A DNA stretch of 64,000 nt from Neodiprion pinetum (Eukaryota; Arthropoda; Insecta; Hymenoptera; Diprionidae). This document shows positions 49,701 to 61,404 of the stretch, in pieces. The DNA lies in the NCBI RefSeq assembly GCF_021155775.2, contig NC_060235.2, positions 33,706,607-33,770,606 on the forward strand, given 5' to 3'. Both the position numbers and the translations under genes were made by a program. The notes below the pieces were generated by a model, which was given only the letters and a program-made list of their open reading frames with translations, ran no database searches and was not told the DNA's origin. Each line of letters begins with the position of its first letter. Position 1 is the stretch's first letter.

Positions 49701-51207
49701 TAAAGAGACAAAGAGGGAGAAAATTTTATCCCTTGAGACCTTTCGCAATCGCCGAGGGTTTGACATTTTTATACGAGGATAAGAAAAAAAAAAAAAAGGG
49801 TGGAGCGAAAAAACGGGCACTCAACAGGGTCGAACGGTGGATAAATGCGACCTAAGGATATAGGCAGAATAATAATAACAACTTTGGAGGTAAAAATAAA
49901 ACAATCTTCATTGTCTCCTTGTATATCCACATTTGTCCTTTCCAGCCTAAACTATGTCTAGGGTGTTTTACAAATGACAATTAACTTGTAAATATTTATT
50001 AACGAAAAACCGTTCTACCGAAGCATCGATAATTTCAAGGACTAAAGCTTAGTTTTCCCGATTGCTCTTCTAGCATTTACAGCGATGACAAAAAGGCGAA
50101 GAAATCTTGCGACGATTAAATTCGCTTTTTCCTGTAATTTCATTCAGAGATAGATAATTTCCGCACGAGCCGTTTCTTAAATCTTAGTGTATAAATGGTG
50201 CGCGATTATTTTTACGTTACGAGGCGGATTAGTCGTGAAACAAACTAGTCCGATAGCATTTGCGGCAAACTCGGTAGCTTAAGTAATTCGTGCAGGACTT
50301 TACCAATGGAACGAGTGCAGCGAATTGCAAAACGCGTATAACGAGCTTTTCTCTCTCATTCTCAGCCTACCTGCGCGATTTGCATCGTTATTTTAATGAT
50401 CTCGGAGTAGGTACATGACTTCACACCGCTACGACTTCTGGGTCGCGTTCGCTTCGCTCGCTCGCTCGCTCGTTTTGTACTTGTGTCTGTTGCAACAGCT
50501 GGGTCATGTACGAATCAATATTTACGTACCCGCGTATGCAGATTTATCGAGTGTACAGACAATACTTATTTTCATCCATTAATCCTGTCGTGATCGGGAA
50601 TGATTTTTCCCCCGCTCTCTTTCATCTAATAGAATATCCACCGTGTAACTGATCTACTAGTTACACATTTTCAAACGAAGTGAGAAAGAAAATTTGTCCA
50701 AAGTATTAGAGAAAAATATGGATGATTGATTAATAATCTTGTCGATTTTAATTTACAATCTATCTATGAATTTATTCGTCACATGATTTCGATAAATGTT
50801 GAAAATATGATACGTTTATATTGCGAGTTCAGAAGTTTCAGCCATAAATCATACCGCAAAGATAATATAAGCGGTCCATGTGTAGGTGTACGTATATTCC
50901 TCATGCGGAGGGTAATTAAATTTAATTGAAACAAATGTGGACACGTATTACAAGGCGTAGTATCTGCGCCGTTAAACAAGAAATTAATATCCGAGAGTGT
51001 AATAGTATAGGTATATGTATAACTCCAGGTAAATGCTGTACATGGAATTATTATAATATGTATGCAGTGCACATTCACACGATAATAGAGAATCGCGGAA
51101 AGTTGTGGTGAAATTGAAATATCTAATATCTGCTCCGTGACAAAAGTATTAATTAGACACACAGTGTGGTATATTATTACAATCTAAATTAATTCTTCTT
51201 CGTATAG

Positions 51208-51440
51208 TACACTGAAAAAAAAAAAGTAGTTGAAACCGAAATAATGTTTATTTCAATCGTCCTTAGCGGATAATTTATTTATTCAAAGAAAAATGTTTGA
51301 TTGTTCCAATGAAAATAATTCTATTTGAAACGAATTTTTCCTACTGCAAGTAAATAACCATTTATAAATGATTGAATGTCCGATTGAAGACTGTTGAAAT
51401 AAATATTATCTTGGATTCAACGATTTTCACCATCAGTGTA
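51208..51440. mobile_element. Short degenerate MITE with TACACTGA ends
   Basis: Left end TACACTGAAAAAAA then GTTGAAACCGAAATAATGTT. Read on the other strand, the right end gives TACACTGATGGTGAAAATCG then GTTGAATCCAAGATAATATT. Arm similarity extends a few bases outward (CGTATA). It looks like an older member or relative of the TACAC(T/G)GA group. Confidence 0.55.
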
Positions 51441-53589
51441 TTATACGACAACCGTGCGGTCGAAAATTATACTGAAATATACAGGTGTACCTACTGTTAT
51501 ACACACCGAATAAATAGCCTCTCCCTGCGGTTAATAAAATTGACGCATAATACTTTGCCCAAGTAATCACAAATTTTATTAACAAACATTCGTTTCAGCT
51601 TCCTGAATCTATGTAAAAAAAAAATTTATTAGTCAAACCGACATCGCGGTTTCAACATATGTGTGTGTACATATACACGCATACACACACACACGGACAC
51701 GTATGTTTTAAAATCGTCGATAATTTAAAAAGATGATATATATATATATGTATATGCAAGTATTCAAATGAGACGATTAATTGATACGACGACGAGGGAG
51801 AAAAAAAAAAGAAATTAAAAAAAAACTTGACGGTCAATTCAAATCGATCAAGTATTATTTATTTGCCATATTAATCACCGAGTTTTATTGCACAGACGCA
51901 CATGTGCCGCGCGTTCGTTATACACGCACACTTGCCACTTTTGATCGTATTAATTCCTGACAGCGGTTCGCTGTACCCCGCAACATCGCTAATTGGTACT
52001 CGTAATCAGTTGTCTCAACGATATAGATTGTAGCAAATTAGTTTGCTGCTGCAGCGGCCGGTTTTGTGCATACAATGCATCCGCACGAGACGCACATGTT
52101 CGTTACACGCGTCAATTTGTCGTTTTCCCCTATATATGCATATGTATATACAGACGATTAGAGGCAAAGAACAATAATGAAATATGATTGATGAATAAAA
52201 TAATAACTGTAGACTCGTCAATTCTCGCGTCTTACTATATAAATTTATATTGTGTACAATGCCACTCGTTGTGCTGGATTATTAAGGCTTGACGAGCAAG
52301 ACTGCTCTGCTGGGCGACTTTGCTTGTAGTAATTGGATTAGCCTAAGTCTGGTTATTAGTGTGCCGTACTTGAAACGCCTGCTTGCGTAACGTTCTTTTT
52401 ACAAACGTACGTCGAGGTATCTTGGGGAGAAAAAAAAAAAAAAAATATACCAATATATAGCGTTAAATCGACGGATGGATCGAATTATACGAACGAATGG
52501 TGAAAGGATAATTTATACGTATATACCTGTATATCTACATGTTATGTACAAAGAGAATCTCGAAAGGCTGCATGCGAGTATCGCGTGGTGTAATAAAAAT
52601 TCTCTCATCGCATATTTATGGTAGGAATGGTCAATTTGATTTGAAATTAATTGCAGCTGTTCATTAATCTTGCTCAGCTTAAGCCGAAGCGTGCAGCGGT
52701 AATCGTCGCGTGTAAACTTTACACGTACCTTGCGATGCTCCAGAGAGTCGCGTTCTTTGCAGCTTTTCAAGCCATTCAGGCGCCACTCCGTTCGCACCTA
52801 ATAAATTCTTTCCTTAAGCTCATTAATCGCAATTAAACACGAGCGTCTCATTCACGCATTGTCAGTCGGCCGCTAAAGCGAATGACTCACGTTTCAAGTG
52901 TTTCCGTTTAATACGTCTAAGCGCACGTTTATCGTTTGACGCGAAATTTATTCGCACAATACGTGCATTTTACCGTGTCATTTGATCATATGCGTCCATC
53001 TTTACGTTACTTGGGTATAATGTACATGTGAATGTAGATCATGATTACCGATAATTTCTTCTTCAGACTTTCATTCTTAATTATTATCAATTAGCGCATC
53101 TGCACCCTGACCAATTTCAATTCACGCTACACGATCGTCTATACACTTATTCGTGGTTGAGAAATAATTATTCGCCTCCCGTTCGCAAATTGCACGTAAT
53201 GCAAACCGCGTGGTTTTTCCCGTTAAATTTCTCCTCTTTCTTTATCCCTAGATTAACGATAATTTTTTTTTTTTTTTTTTTACTAGTTTTATCTCATCTT
53301 ACTCACCCGAAACCATTACCGCTGCAATCACTCGAGTCGAACGACTAAATACTTGGCCTTCGTACTTCACCTGCATTGCGGATAGACGTGCCCCCTGCAT
53401 TTCGCAGCTCCCGTGGCTTCTCCGATACGTATAGTTTAAATCGCTGCTGCAGCGGTGCTGCTTTTTTTTCTCGTTTTCGCCTCGTTCTTTTCTATTTTCA
53501 AATGGGCGCAGCGTGTCTCGACGGAAACCCGTCTCGCGTACGGTTATAGATCGAAACCATCGTTTATATTCCCGAATTGCATTCGCTTC

Positions 53590-53618
53590 TCCCCCCCCCC
53601 CCACCCCCCCCCCACCCA
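53590..53618 (+). repeat. C-rich tract
   Basis: Runs of C broken by single A, then an A run. Confidence 0.9.
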
Positions 53619-56600
53619 AAAAAAAGTCTCCAAGAATGGCCCCGACTATCGTGAGAAGTAGAATAACTAGTTCTGGGATAAACGGTTGATAAGGACCTGC
53701 TAACTTTCGGAAAGGCGTGAGCGATCGATCTATTTTTGTTGGTGATTTTTCACATGCAGCGATAAATAAATTTTAGCAAAAGTTCCGACAACAACGAGAA
53801 GACAAAGTGTCGTTTTACGTATACCTACATTTACGGACGGAGTGGAGCTACGCCTTTCAAAGTCACATTTCCTTACGCACTACGTCGTGAAACAGCGTAG
53901 TTATACGTATAGGTATAATATACATATATCATTATACAAATGCATGCATTTTAGTTTTCCGCGTGTCTTTGTCAACGTCTTTATCATACCATATGATATT
54001 CACACCGGCGAGCCAAACTCTTTACCTTCCTTAGAATTCTGCGAGTAGGTACGTACATCCACTTCGAGCTGCCACCTTCTCAAATCCTTAACAACTTTCA
54101 TTCAGCTAGCGCTTTATTGTAGGACTAGTTCGTTAAAATTTCACGCCGCGACGCTGCTGCGTGTATAACGAATGCATGAAAACAACAAAACGTCATAGGA
54201 TCAACTCTTTTTTCCTGTGCGGATGACTGCGTTGTATAATTCTATAACAGCGTGATTCATTTTTCATCTTCAGTGTCGAAAGTAAGTAACGTATGTGTGG
54301 TATATGAGTGTTGGAGAGTTTTGCAGATTCGACGGTGCGCCAAATCGAGAGTCGTTTAAAATTCGGTCGCATATGAATTTGACGAAGTAATCTATGCGAT
54401 TAATCTTAACACCGGATCGAACTATCAAGTCAAGCCGTTGGATTGCGACAACCTCTGGCCAAAACATCATCTCGACAAATTGAAATACGTAGGAACGGTT
54501 CGCGTGAAAGGATCAAAAGACACGTGACCCCCGGAGTAAATTAGGTGGTGGTTCCCCTATGCGTACGCACACCAAAGAGGATAAATTAGCCTACAGTTGA
54601 CGTAGTAAGAAGCGTAAGTTTGGTCGTGTTCGGGGGATTAAATTCGGTGGCGAAAAAAAGGTTCCTCATTGCCTAAACCTTACGATCAGCGGGTGTGAAG
54701 GTTCACTATTCGATCAAGTAACGGTGCCGAGCTGACAGGAGGAACCGACAATCGATTCGAGGAGCGAGACGACGCGAACGAATCTAACAGTCTTTAAGAC
54801 CTTTATAACGGATCGAGGGATCAGGCAGACATGCAGTGAGATCGTGTCTCTCGTTTCTTTCCTATGCGTCTGGTCCTTACATACGACCAGAGGCGGTTGC
54901 GAGATTTATCAACGATTACGGGGATTAATCACGGACCGGTATTATTACGATATTACTTCTTATCCGCGTCGTGGATACGAGGCGCTACAAGATCGTTCGC
55001 ACTGCACCGTTAACTCCTTATCTGTGGGAAGAAATTTACCAGAGATATCTTTCGTCATCCGAGGTTCGTTTTTCTACGGACACCTTTATTGGCAATCAAG
55101 AAAACCGCTCTGTATATCTCACAGGGTCGCAATGTTTGTCCGTTGTATCATCGACTGGTTTACATACCACGATACGTCGACCGTAAAAAGTGTCGCGATA
55201 TGATATCGATGGCTCATCGTTAGTGGAGTAGGTACGGAGGTCGGTCAAAGGTCGAATAAAGGTTGACCTTCGTCTAACGGTAAATAACATTTTTCTCACC
55301 CGACGTCACCGGCAGCGGTGGCAAAGGACGAATTATGAACCTGCGTTAAGCCAAAGAGAAACGGAACTTTTGGTTCCATTGCACGAAGTTAAAGAAAGGG
55401 GGTTCAAAGGGGTTTACAGGGCATCTCCTCTTTAACGCGAAGGCCCCAGCAGCACTTCCGTTTTCCCATATTTCCGCAATCAATTACAGTTATTCCAGAT
55501 TTTGCCGTCAATGGAAATTTAACCTGCGATTGGACAAGTTTCAGTCCATCGCGTTTCGATTATCTTCCGGAAGAATAGATTTTACAGAAACAAATAAATC
55601 GTCACTTTGCAGTGAAATTATAATTCTATTATCATCGTCGTGTTACAAGTACAATAATTGGGCTGTACTTTTTTCTAAATATCTTTAATGCGAAAGATGC
55701 TTCGACGGCATTTTCACTGGTGAACATAACGCATGAAAGATGATAAAATTCTTATCTGAAGAAACAGGTATAGAGATCGCGAATTTCATTATTTATACAA
55801 CGGAATAATTTTGCTGAAATAATGTTACCTGACTCGTTCTATTCTTATACGCATCCGGCATCAATCATTGGTCATCGGTAGTACGTACGTTACGTGGAGC
55901 CTGACAAATAGAAAAAAGAAGGAAAGAAAGAAATCAAAAGACCTTGCGCTAAATTGGAATGGTCAGTATTTCAATATACCTTGAGTGATTCCTTACAGGC
56001 GAAATGCTTATGACCCATACACGACGAATGTATTGAAATTGAAACTGCGAACAAAATTTATTCGCAAACGGTCAACTGTTCACGCGAGTGGAGAAAATGT
56101 ATTTATAAAATAAAGATGCGTAGCGTGTAAATGGCGTAGTCGTAGGCGATGATCGTGTAGGATATAAAACTACACAACGAGGCAGAGAGACACGCTGCTC
56201 TGCTGCAGCCTCCTCCTCGCCTGCCAATTGCACTGAAACAGACTGGCTGATCCGGCTATAAGACGCCATCTTTGTCTCATGATCGTAAAACATATGCGAA
56301 AAGAACCCGCAACGCTGGTCGTTCTCTTCTTGCAGCTTGGAGGAGATTTTATCCCCTACGCGGAATAATATTCCCGCCGATGTCGCAAAGTCTATAGTCG
56401 TTGGACGACGGAGTTATTCTTGCTTATGCCCTTTCCGTCGGAACTCTTTCAGATACTACCACGTATGTAAAGTTTATCCAAACTTGGAAAGAATGTAATT
56501 GTTAAAAATTTACGCGTTATGCAAAATTTATCATTCATTGTATGCGTGTAACACGTTTTATCGATTTTATCTTTAGTCGTTATTATGGTTACAAAAAAGT

Positions 56601-57109
56601 AGACATTCTTTGGATATTCGTGCATAACATTATACCGATATGTATGTATGGTACGCCATACTGGCAGAGTCTGTGGCTGCGATTAACGTTTGTGGAAAAA
56701 TAACAACGATACTTGAACCGTAATCACTGCACAGCCTACGTCTTCATTTGCCATAGATTTCTTTTTTCTTCTCTTCTTATTTCACATCCGTGCCGTTATA
56801 AATTACTGAGAATATATAGGTATATATATATATCAAAGGTTGTTTTTGCACGCATTCTAGAGAACGCGCCCGGCGTCTGCAAAACAGTTTGTTTCTGGCT
56901 CAGCAATCGGTTTATACTCGTTCGCTAGCTTATTCGCCAGCTGTAGATGCTGCGCATTTATATTCGTGTGTATAATACGGTATGTTAGAAGCTACGAAAG
57001 CAAGGAAGAAATCGTATTATAGTGAGATATATGTGAACAAAAAACCTGCAGGAAGCAAGAAAATTTCCCCTGTGACTAGAGATCACGCGATTCTACAGGA
57101 TCGTTTTAT

Positions 57110-57176
57110 TTTTCTATTTTTTTTTTTTTTTGTTTTTTATTTTTTTATTTCCTTTTTTTATTTTTTTTTTTTTTTA
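57110..57176 (+). repeat. T-rich low-complexity tract
   Basis: Nearly pure T with G and A interruptions; gives a poly-Phe artefact frame. Confidence 0.9.
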
Positions 57177-57735
57177 TCATCTTTTCTCTCACACTTTCTC
57201 TGGTTCACGGTTACACGCTAAAAACCAGAAGGATAAGTCGCGGTGTAAGATAATCGCGTGTAAAGCGTCGAAAACACTTTTTTGTCCGTTGTACACTTTG
57301 CGTTCGGTTGCACGCTGGGATGATTGTCACTTGACATATTTTCAGCGTTTCGATATTATCGGTCAAACCTACTTTTCGAAAGTCAGATATTCCGCCATGA
57401 ATTTATCGGCTTATCAGTCGCAAACGAAGTACGAACAACGATTGCCCCGCATAGATATATGTATGTATAGTTCAATCGAATGGGATTGTGTTTGACAAAC
57501 GTCGAGTCGGCTCGCTGTGCCTCCGCAGTCACTTCCTTTTCTCCCTTCAGTTTCTGGGCTTCCCTTTCTTATCACACCGCGGTATCGTTAGGCTTGTCAT
57601 TGTCATTGTTATCGTTATTGCCTCCCCCTCCGGTCTTCTCTTCCTGTCGTTATTTCCTATTGTTGCCCAGTTTTCGCGATCCATTCTGCTTTCACGTCGG
57701 ACGTGGCTGCGGCTATATGCGGTGATATATACCTA

Positions 57736-57826
57736 CGTACATACATACATACATACATACATACATACATACATACATACATACATACATACATACATAC
57801 ATACATACATACGTACGTACGTATAT
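57736..57826 (+). repeat. (ACAT)n tetranucleotide microsatellite
   Basis: About 20 near-perfect ACAT units, ending in ACGTACGTACGT. Reads as Tyr-Ile-His-Thr or Met-Tyr-Val-Cys repeats, which are artefacts. Confidence 0.95.
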
Positions 57827-58888
57827 ACAGAGCACGCACCTCGGTAGAAAAGTAATTCAATCTTCTGTACGGTCGGCACCGGATACCTACACGTGTTTCC
57901 TCGCATCCGTTGTTTTTTTTTTTTTTTTTACCACCCCACCGTCTTTCTTTCTACTCATCTCATCCCTTGTCCAGGTCGTGATTAGAGCGGAAGCGTGACG
58001 ACTAAAGGGGTTACAATTAAGCTTCGCTACGAATTAACTCCGACTCCGCCATTTCATCTCCGAGCAAATTCCGTGCTCCACTGTACACACAAAAGGGTTT
58101 TCTCTGCACACCTAAAGGTAATTGCGATCGATGAAAAAAAAAAAAAACAAACAAAAGTAACGAACCAGAAGCTTTTCGGCGATGAAAACTATACGGATAT
58201 GCCGAATCGGTGACAAAATTTTTCCGAGTGAAATTCGGTTTATGCTGCATCCCGCTCAAAAATTAATCACACCGTAGGTACCCAGTAGCCGTGGACTTTC
58301 TTCCTCCAGGCTCCGGAAACTCGCTAATTGACAATTATTTACTCTTTTGTTTTCACTACCAAAGTTATCCGGGAATCTCGTTCCCCCTTGAAGGAGGGGG
58401 GAGGGGGGCTAACCAACGACGTCAATTCACCAAAGGACGACTGGGATTAGCCATCCTCTGCCTCCTCTTACCACCGATTTATTTCCAAGTCGAACACTCT
58501 CGAAAGCAAAGGGCACACCCCCGGTTAACGAAACGATCAGATAAACGACCCAGAAGCTAATAAAATACAGCCAGCCTATTTTTTTTTTATTTCGTCTCCA
58601 CTGACGGACGTGGCGCGGATTCACAGCATATTTATCTGTACGAACGGTTCTTATCGTGATTTATTTCAACTCACCGCCATTGGTCATTACAGTATGTTAA
58701 ATATTATTACCTACAGCGGAGTAGGCTGTACAAAGACGTGTGTATAGGTGAAGAAATACGTTCTGCGAAAATTCAGTGAGAAGCATACAAGGTAATATGA
58801 AAATTGAAACAATTTTTAGATAAATTACGTTTTAATCTGTACGAAAAATTTGAGCCACGTTAATTTTGTGAAAAAAAAAATGTCTACG

Positions 58889-58920
58889 AGGTTGAAGTTA
58901 GCAGCCAGAATTAGCGGCCA
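58889..58920. repeat. Dispersed inverted-repeat family, fragment
   Basis: AGGTTGAAGTTAGCAGCCAG AATTAGCGGCC resembles the left end of the copies at 553 and 46551. A possible right end lies around 59135-59160 (GGTTAATTCTGACGCTGAC), but the pairing is weak. Confidence 0.35.
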
Positions 58921-61018
58921 AACATTCTAGTCTTCATTCGAATTAGGTAGTGAAGTCTGAAAATCAAAATTTTGTGAAATACCTTGAACCTTCAATACTT
59001 TTATGGAATTATGATGATAAAACTGAACTTCGTTTTAAGTTATACACGCTCAACACGTTTGTTTGCCAAATCTGGCTTCTAGTTTCAGATTTATAAACTG
59101 TCTCCGATTGCCAGATCGCTAGCAAAAATCAAGAAACTCGGTTAATTCTGACGCTGACAATGAGTATAGGTTATATTTCTGATCCATCCTAATTTCTGGC
59201 GCTTTATTTAGTAGAAATTGAAAGACACGCTTACGGACGCATCCTGTAGAAATACGTATATATCTACCCTGGTGAAAAGCTTGCGAAGAAAATTGGCAGA
59301 GTCATTCTTGTTCGAGGTTCGCGAGACTCGAAGGCAGATTATAGGCGCTTCTCGAGGAGCAATCTGACCCGAGGCTTGTGCTGACCTGCTTCAAACAGGA
59401 ATAAGTTGTTGCGCCGCTGGCCAACCTGCCAAATATGGTGACCAGTAACGCGTATGACTACTGGGTGCCACTGCCACTGCAGCGTTTCGCGTTTAAACGA
59501 GCAAATGGAAACCGATGTATGCTCGTCGTAGGAGCAGACAAACCGAGGCTTGAGTTTGCGCACCTTGCGTAACGAATTTGTCCTTCGTTTAGTCCTTTCG
59601 CTCGACGCGAGGATTGGAAAACCGCGATGATCGTACGGCTCGGTGTCCCCGTCGCTTGTACGACTCCAATTAATCCGGATTTACCTCAAAAGGTATAAAT
59701 TTTCCAACTTGGATTTAACTACCGACGAGCGTAAGCCCCGCGTACCTACTTCTCGTTTAACAGACGGAAATCGCCGAGTTGAACTTACTTTGCAATTAGG
59801 CAGTTTTCAATTTTACACCGTAAAAACCGACCAATTTACCAGCGAAATTAATTATGGCAGATAATGAGAATTGGAATTGTGAGTAAGAACGGAATATTCA
59901 ACGATAAAGCGTATCTTATACTCGCAGCGCAAGTTTCGGAGTCACTTTTGCTAGTTGATTATACGCAATTTTAAACCTTATCCAAACGTCGCGCCACTCT
60001 GTTAAAGTCTACGACGCCTCAATTTGCTTTTCACCGACTCCGCGGTGCGTAGGATTCGGAGCTTGTACGATGCTTTGTTAAACTTTAAATTCACTTTGGA
60101 ACCAATGGCAGTTGTCAGGCACATCGTGTCGGTTCGCCATTTCATCTTGTCGGAATTTCTTGTGTTCCGGATTACCGAAGCACCGTCACAAACACCATTT
60201 CAGATCAATTTGCGGGAAAATTGAGCTCTGTCAGAAATTCGTGAACTTGCAGATAGAGAAGAGGAAAAAAAAAGAGTATTTTTGTATCCCTCCCACATCC
60301 TCGTCTACACTCTCGCAGATTTGCTTGGAACAAAGGTTTTCACGTCGGTTGATTAATTAACTCGTTTGTGAACTGTGACGCTGGTATAATAAGGTGTAAA
60401 TATATGAAATATACTTCGGAAGGCGAGACGGATTAACAGCAATTCCCACGAGAAAATATATCCAGTGGAGATGCGGAAGCATATGGGCTATTCCGCGTCA
60501 ACCGGATCAGTCATCTCTCAGATATTTTTTTAATTTGGCATGTGGATTGTGTAAGGGGAGTTAGATTTTTGTGCCAAAGCGCGAATCTCATAATGCAAAA
60601 TTCGATTTTTTATTAACAATAACAAATTAGACTCCCATTTTTTTCAAAAATTCATAACTTCGGCAACAAATTAGATACAATTTTTTTTTTTTTTTCAAAT
60701 TACGCGGAAAGCTCCATAGAATTTAAAAAAAAATACGAAATGGTAAAAAAAAGTTGTTATCAATTGTTTATTTAACAATTAATTTTTCAAAGATTTTTAA
60801 AACAGTGACCGACACGATCAAAAAATTTTTTTAAAATTCTGACATGTTCCTTGAACTGTACTACAACCTGTGAATTAATTCCAGAGGGGTGTTTTTCTTC
60901 GTTTTCGAGTAAAAAATCATTAAAGGTGTCGATGCGCATGAAATTGCGGCGCGTCGAGTCTCTACGTAATGGCGGGCGGCCGGTTGCCGTCCACCGCTAC
61001 CCCGCGGCGGCGTCGCGG

Positions 61019-61158
61019 CGTTATTTTAGAGTCATTTTCACGATGTAGGACATGATTGAAAAATCTGAAAAAAATACTGTACCTTCACAAGGCCTGCTCA
61101 AAGCGATAAGTGAAGTTTCAAGAATGTGTTTTTCACCGTTTTTTTATTACAGAGATTC
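61019..61158 (+). repeat. Left inverted repeat (inner part) of the 654-residue-gene transposon
   Basis: These 140 bases are identical to the reverse complement of 63861-64000. They hold a short open frame starting with ATG at 61051 (MIEKSEKNTVPSQG...) that ends soon after the repeat at a TAA. The same start in the right arm continues much further. A very CpG-rich block lies just outside (60930-61020, with GGCGGGCGGCCGG and CGCGGCGGCGTCGCGG) and may be promoter-like or part of the longer repeat. Confidence 0.9.
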
Positions 61159-61404
61159 AAAATAACAGTTACGCACCATGAGAGTGCACATAAATGATAA
61201 TAATTACATAACTTGCTACTTATTTTAGTACTTATAATCACCCCCGAAGATATGTGGAAGCTGCGAAATGAACGCACTTACAATTATATATTTCATACAA
61301 ATAAATCGCTTATTCTATGGATACAATCTATTAATCTTTGATCAAACTGGGCATTAAACTTAGAAATGTGAGCAAAGGTTTTCGTCATAACTTACATGGC
61401 TATC

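Larger units (their letters stand above)
45341..51207. other. Stretch without a recognisable gene apart from listed repeats
   Basis: Holds one copy of the dispersed inverted-repeat family and two TA microsatellites. A GC-richer block at 48130-48480 with AATTAG and TAATTGG motifs could be a conserved enhancer-like stretch. Frames are at most about 102 residues (49358-49666) and unrecognised. Confidence 0.55.
51441..60484. other. Stretch without a recognisable gene
   Basis: AT-rich with microsatellites. GC-richer pieces lie at about 54700-55450 and 58240-58560. Frames up to 121 residues, including 54844-55203 and 57130-57495, have no recognisable domain; the latter starts in poly-T. Confidence 0.55.

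Noticed and set aside
50440..50475. CTCG/CGCT repeat as a structured element
   Set aside because: A short simple repeat (GCTCGCTCGCTCG) with no further structure.
57130..57495. 121-residue frame
   Set aside because: Starts in poly-T (poly-Phe); the rest has no recognisable content.
57480..57860. Frames on both strands over the ACAT repeat
   Set aside because: Tetranucleotide repeat artefacts.
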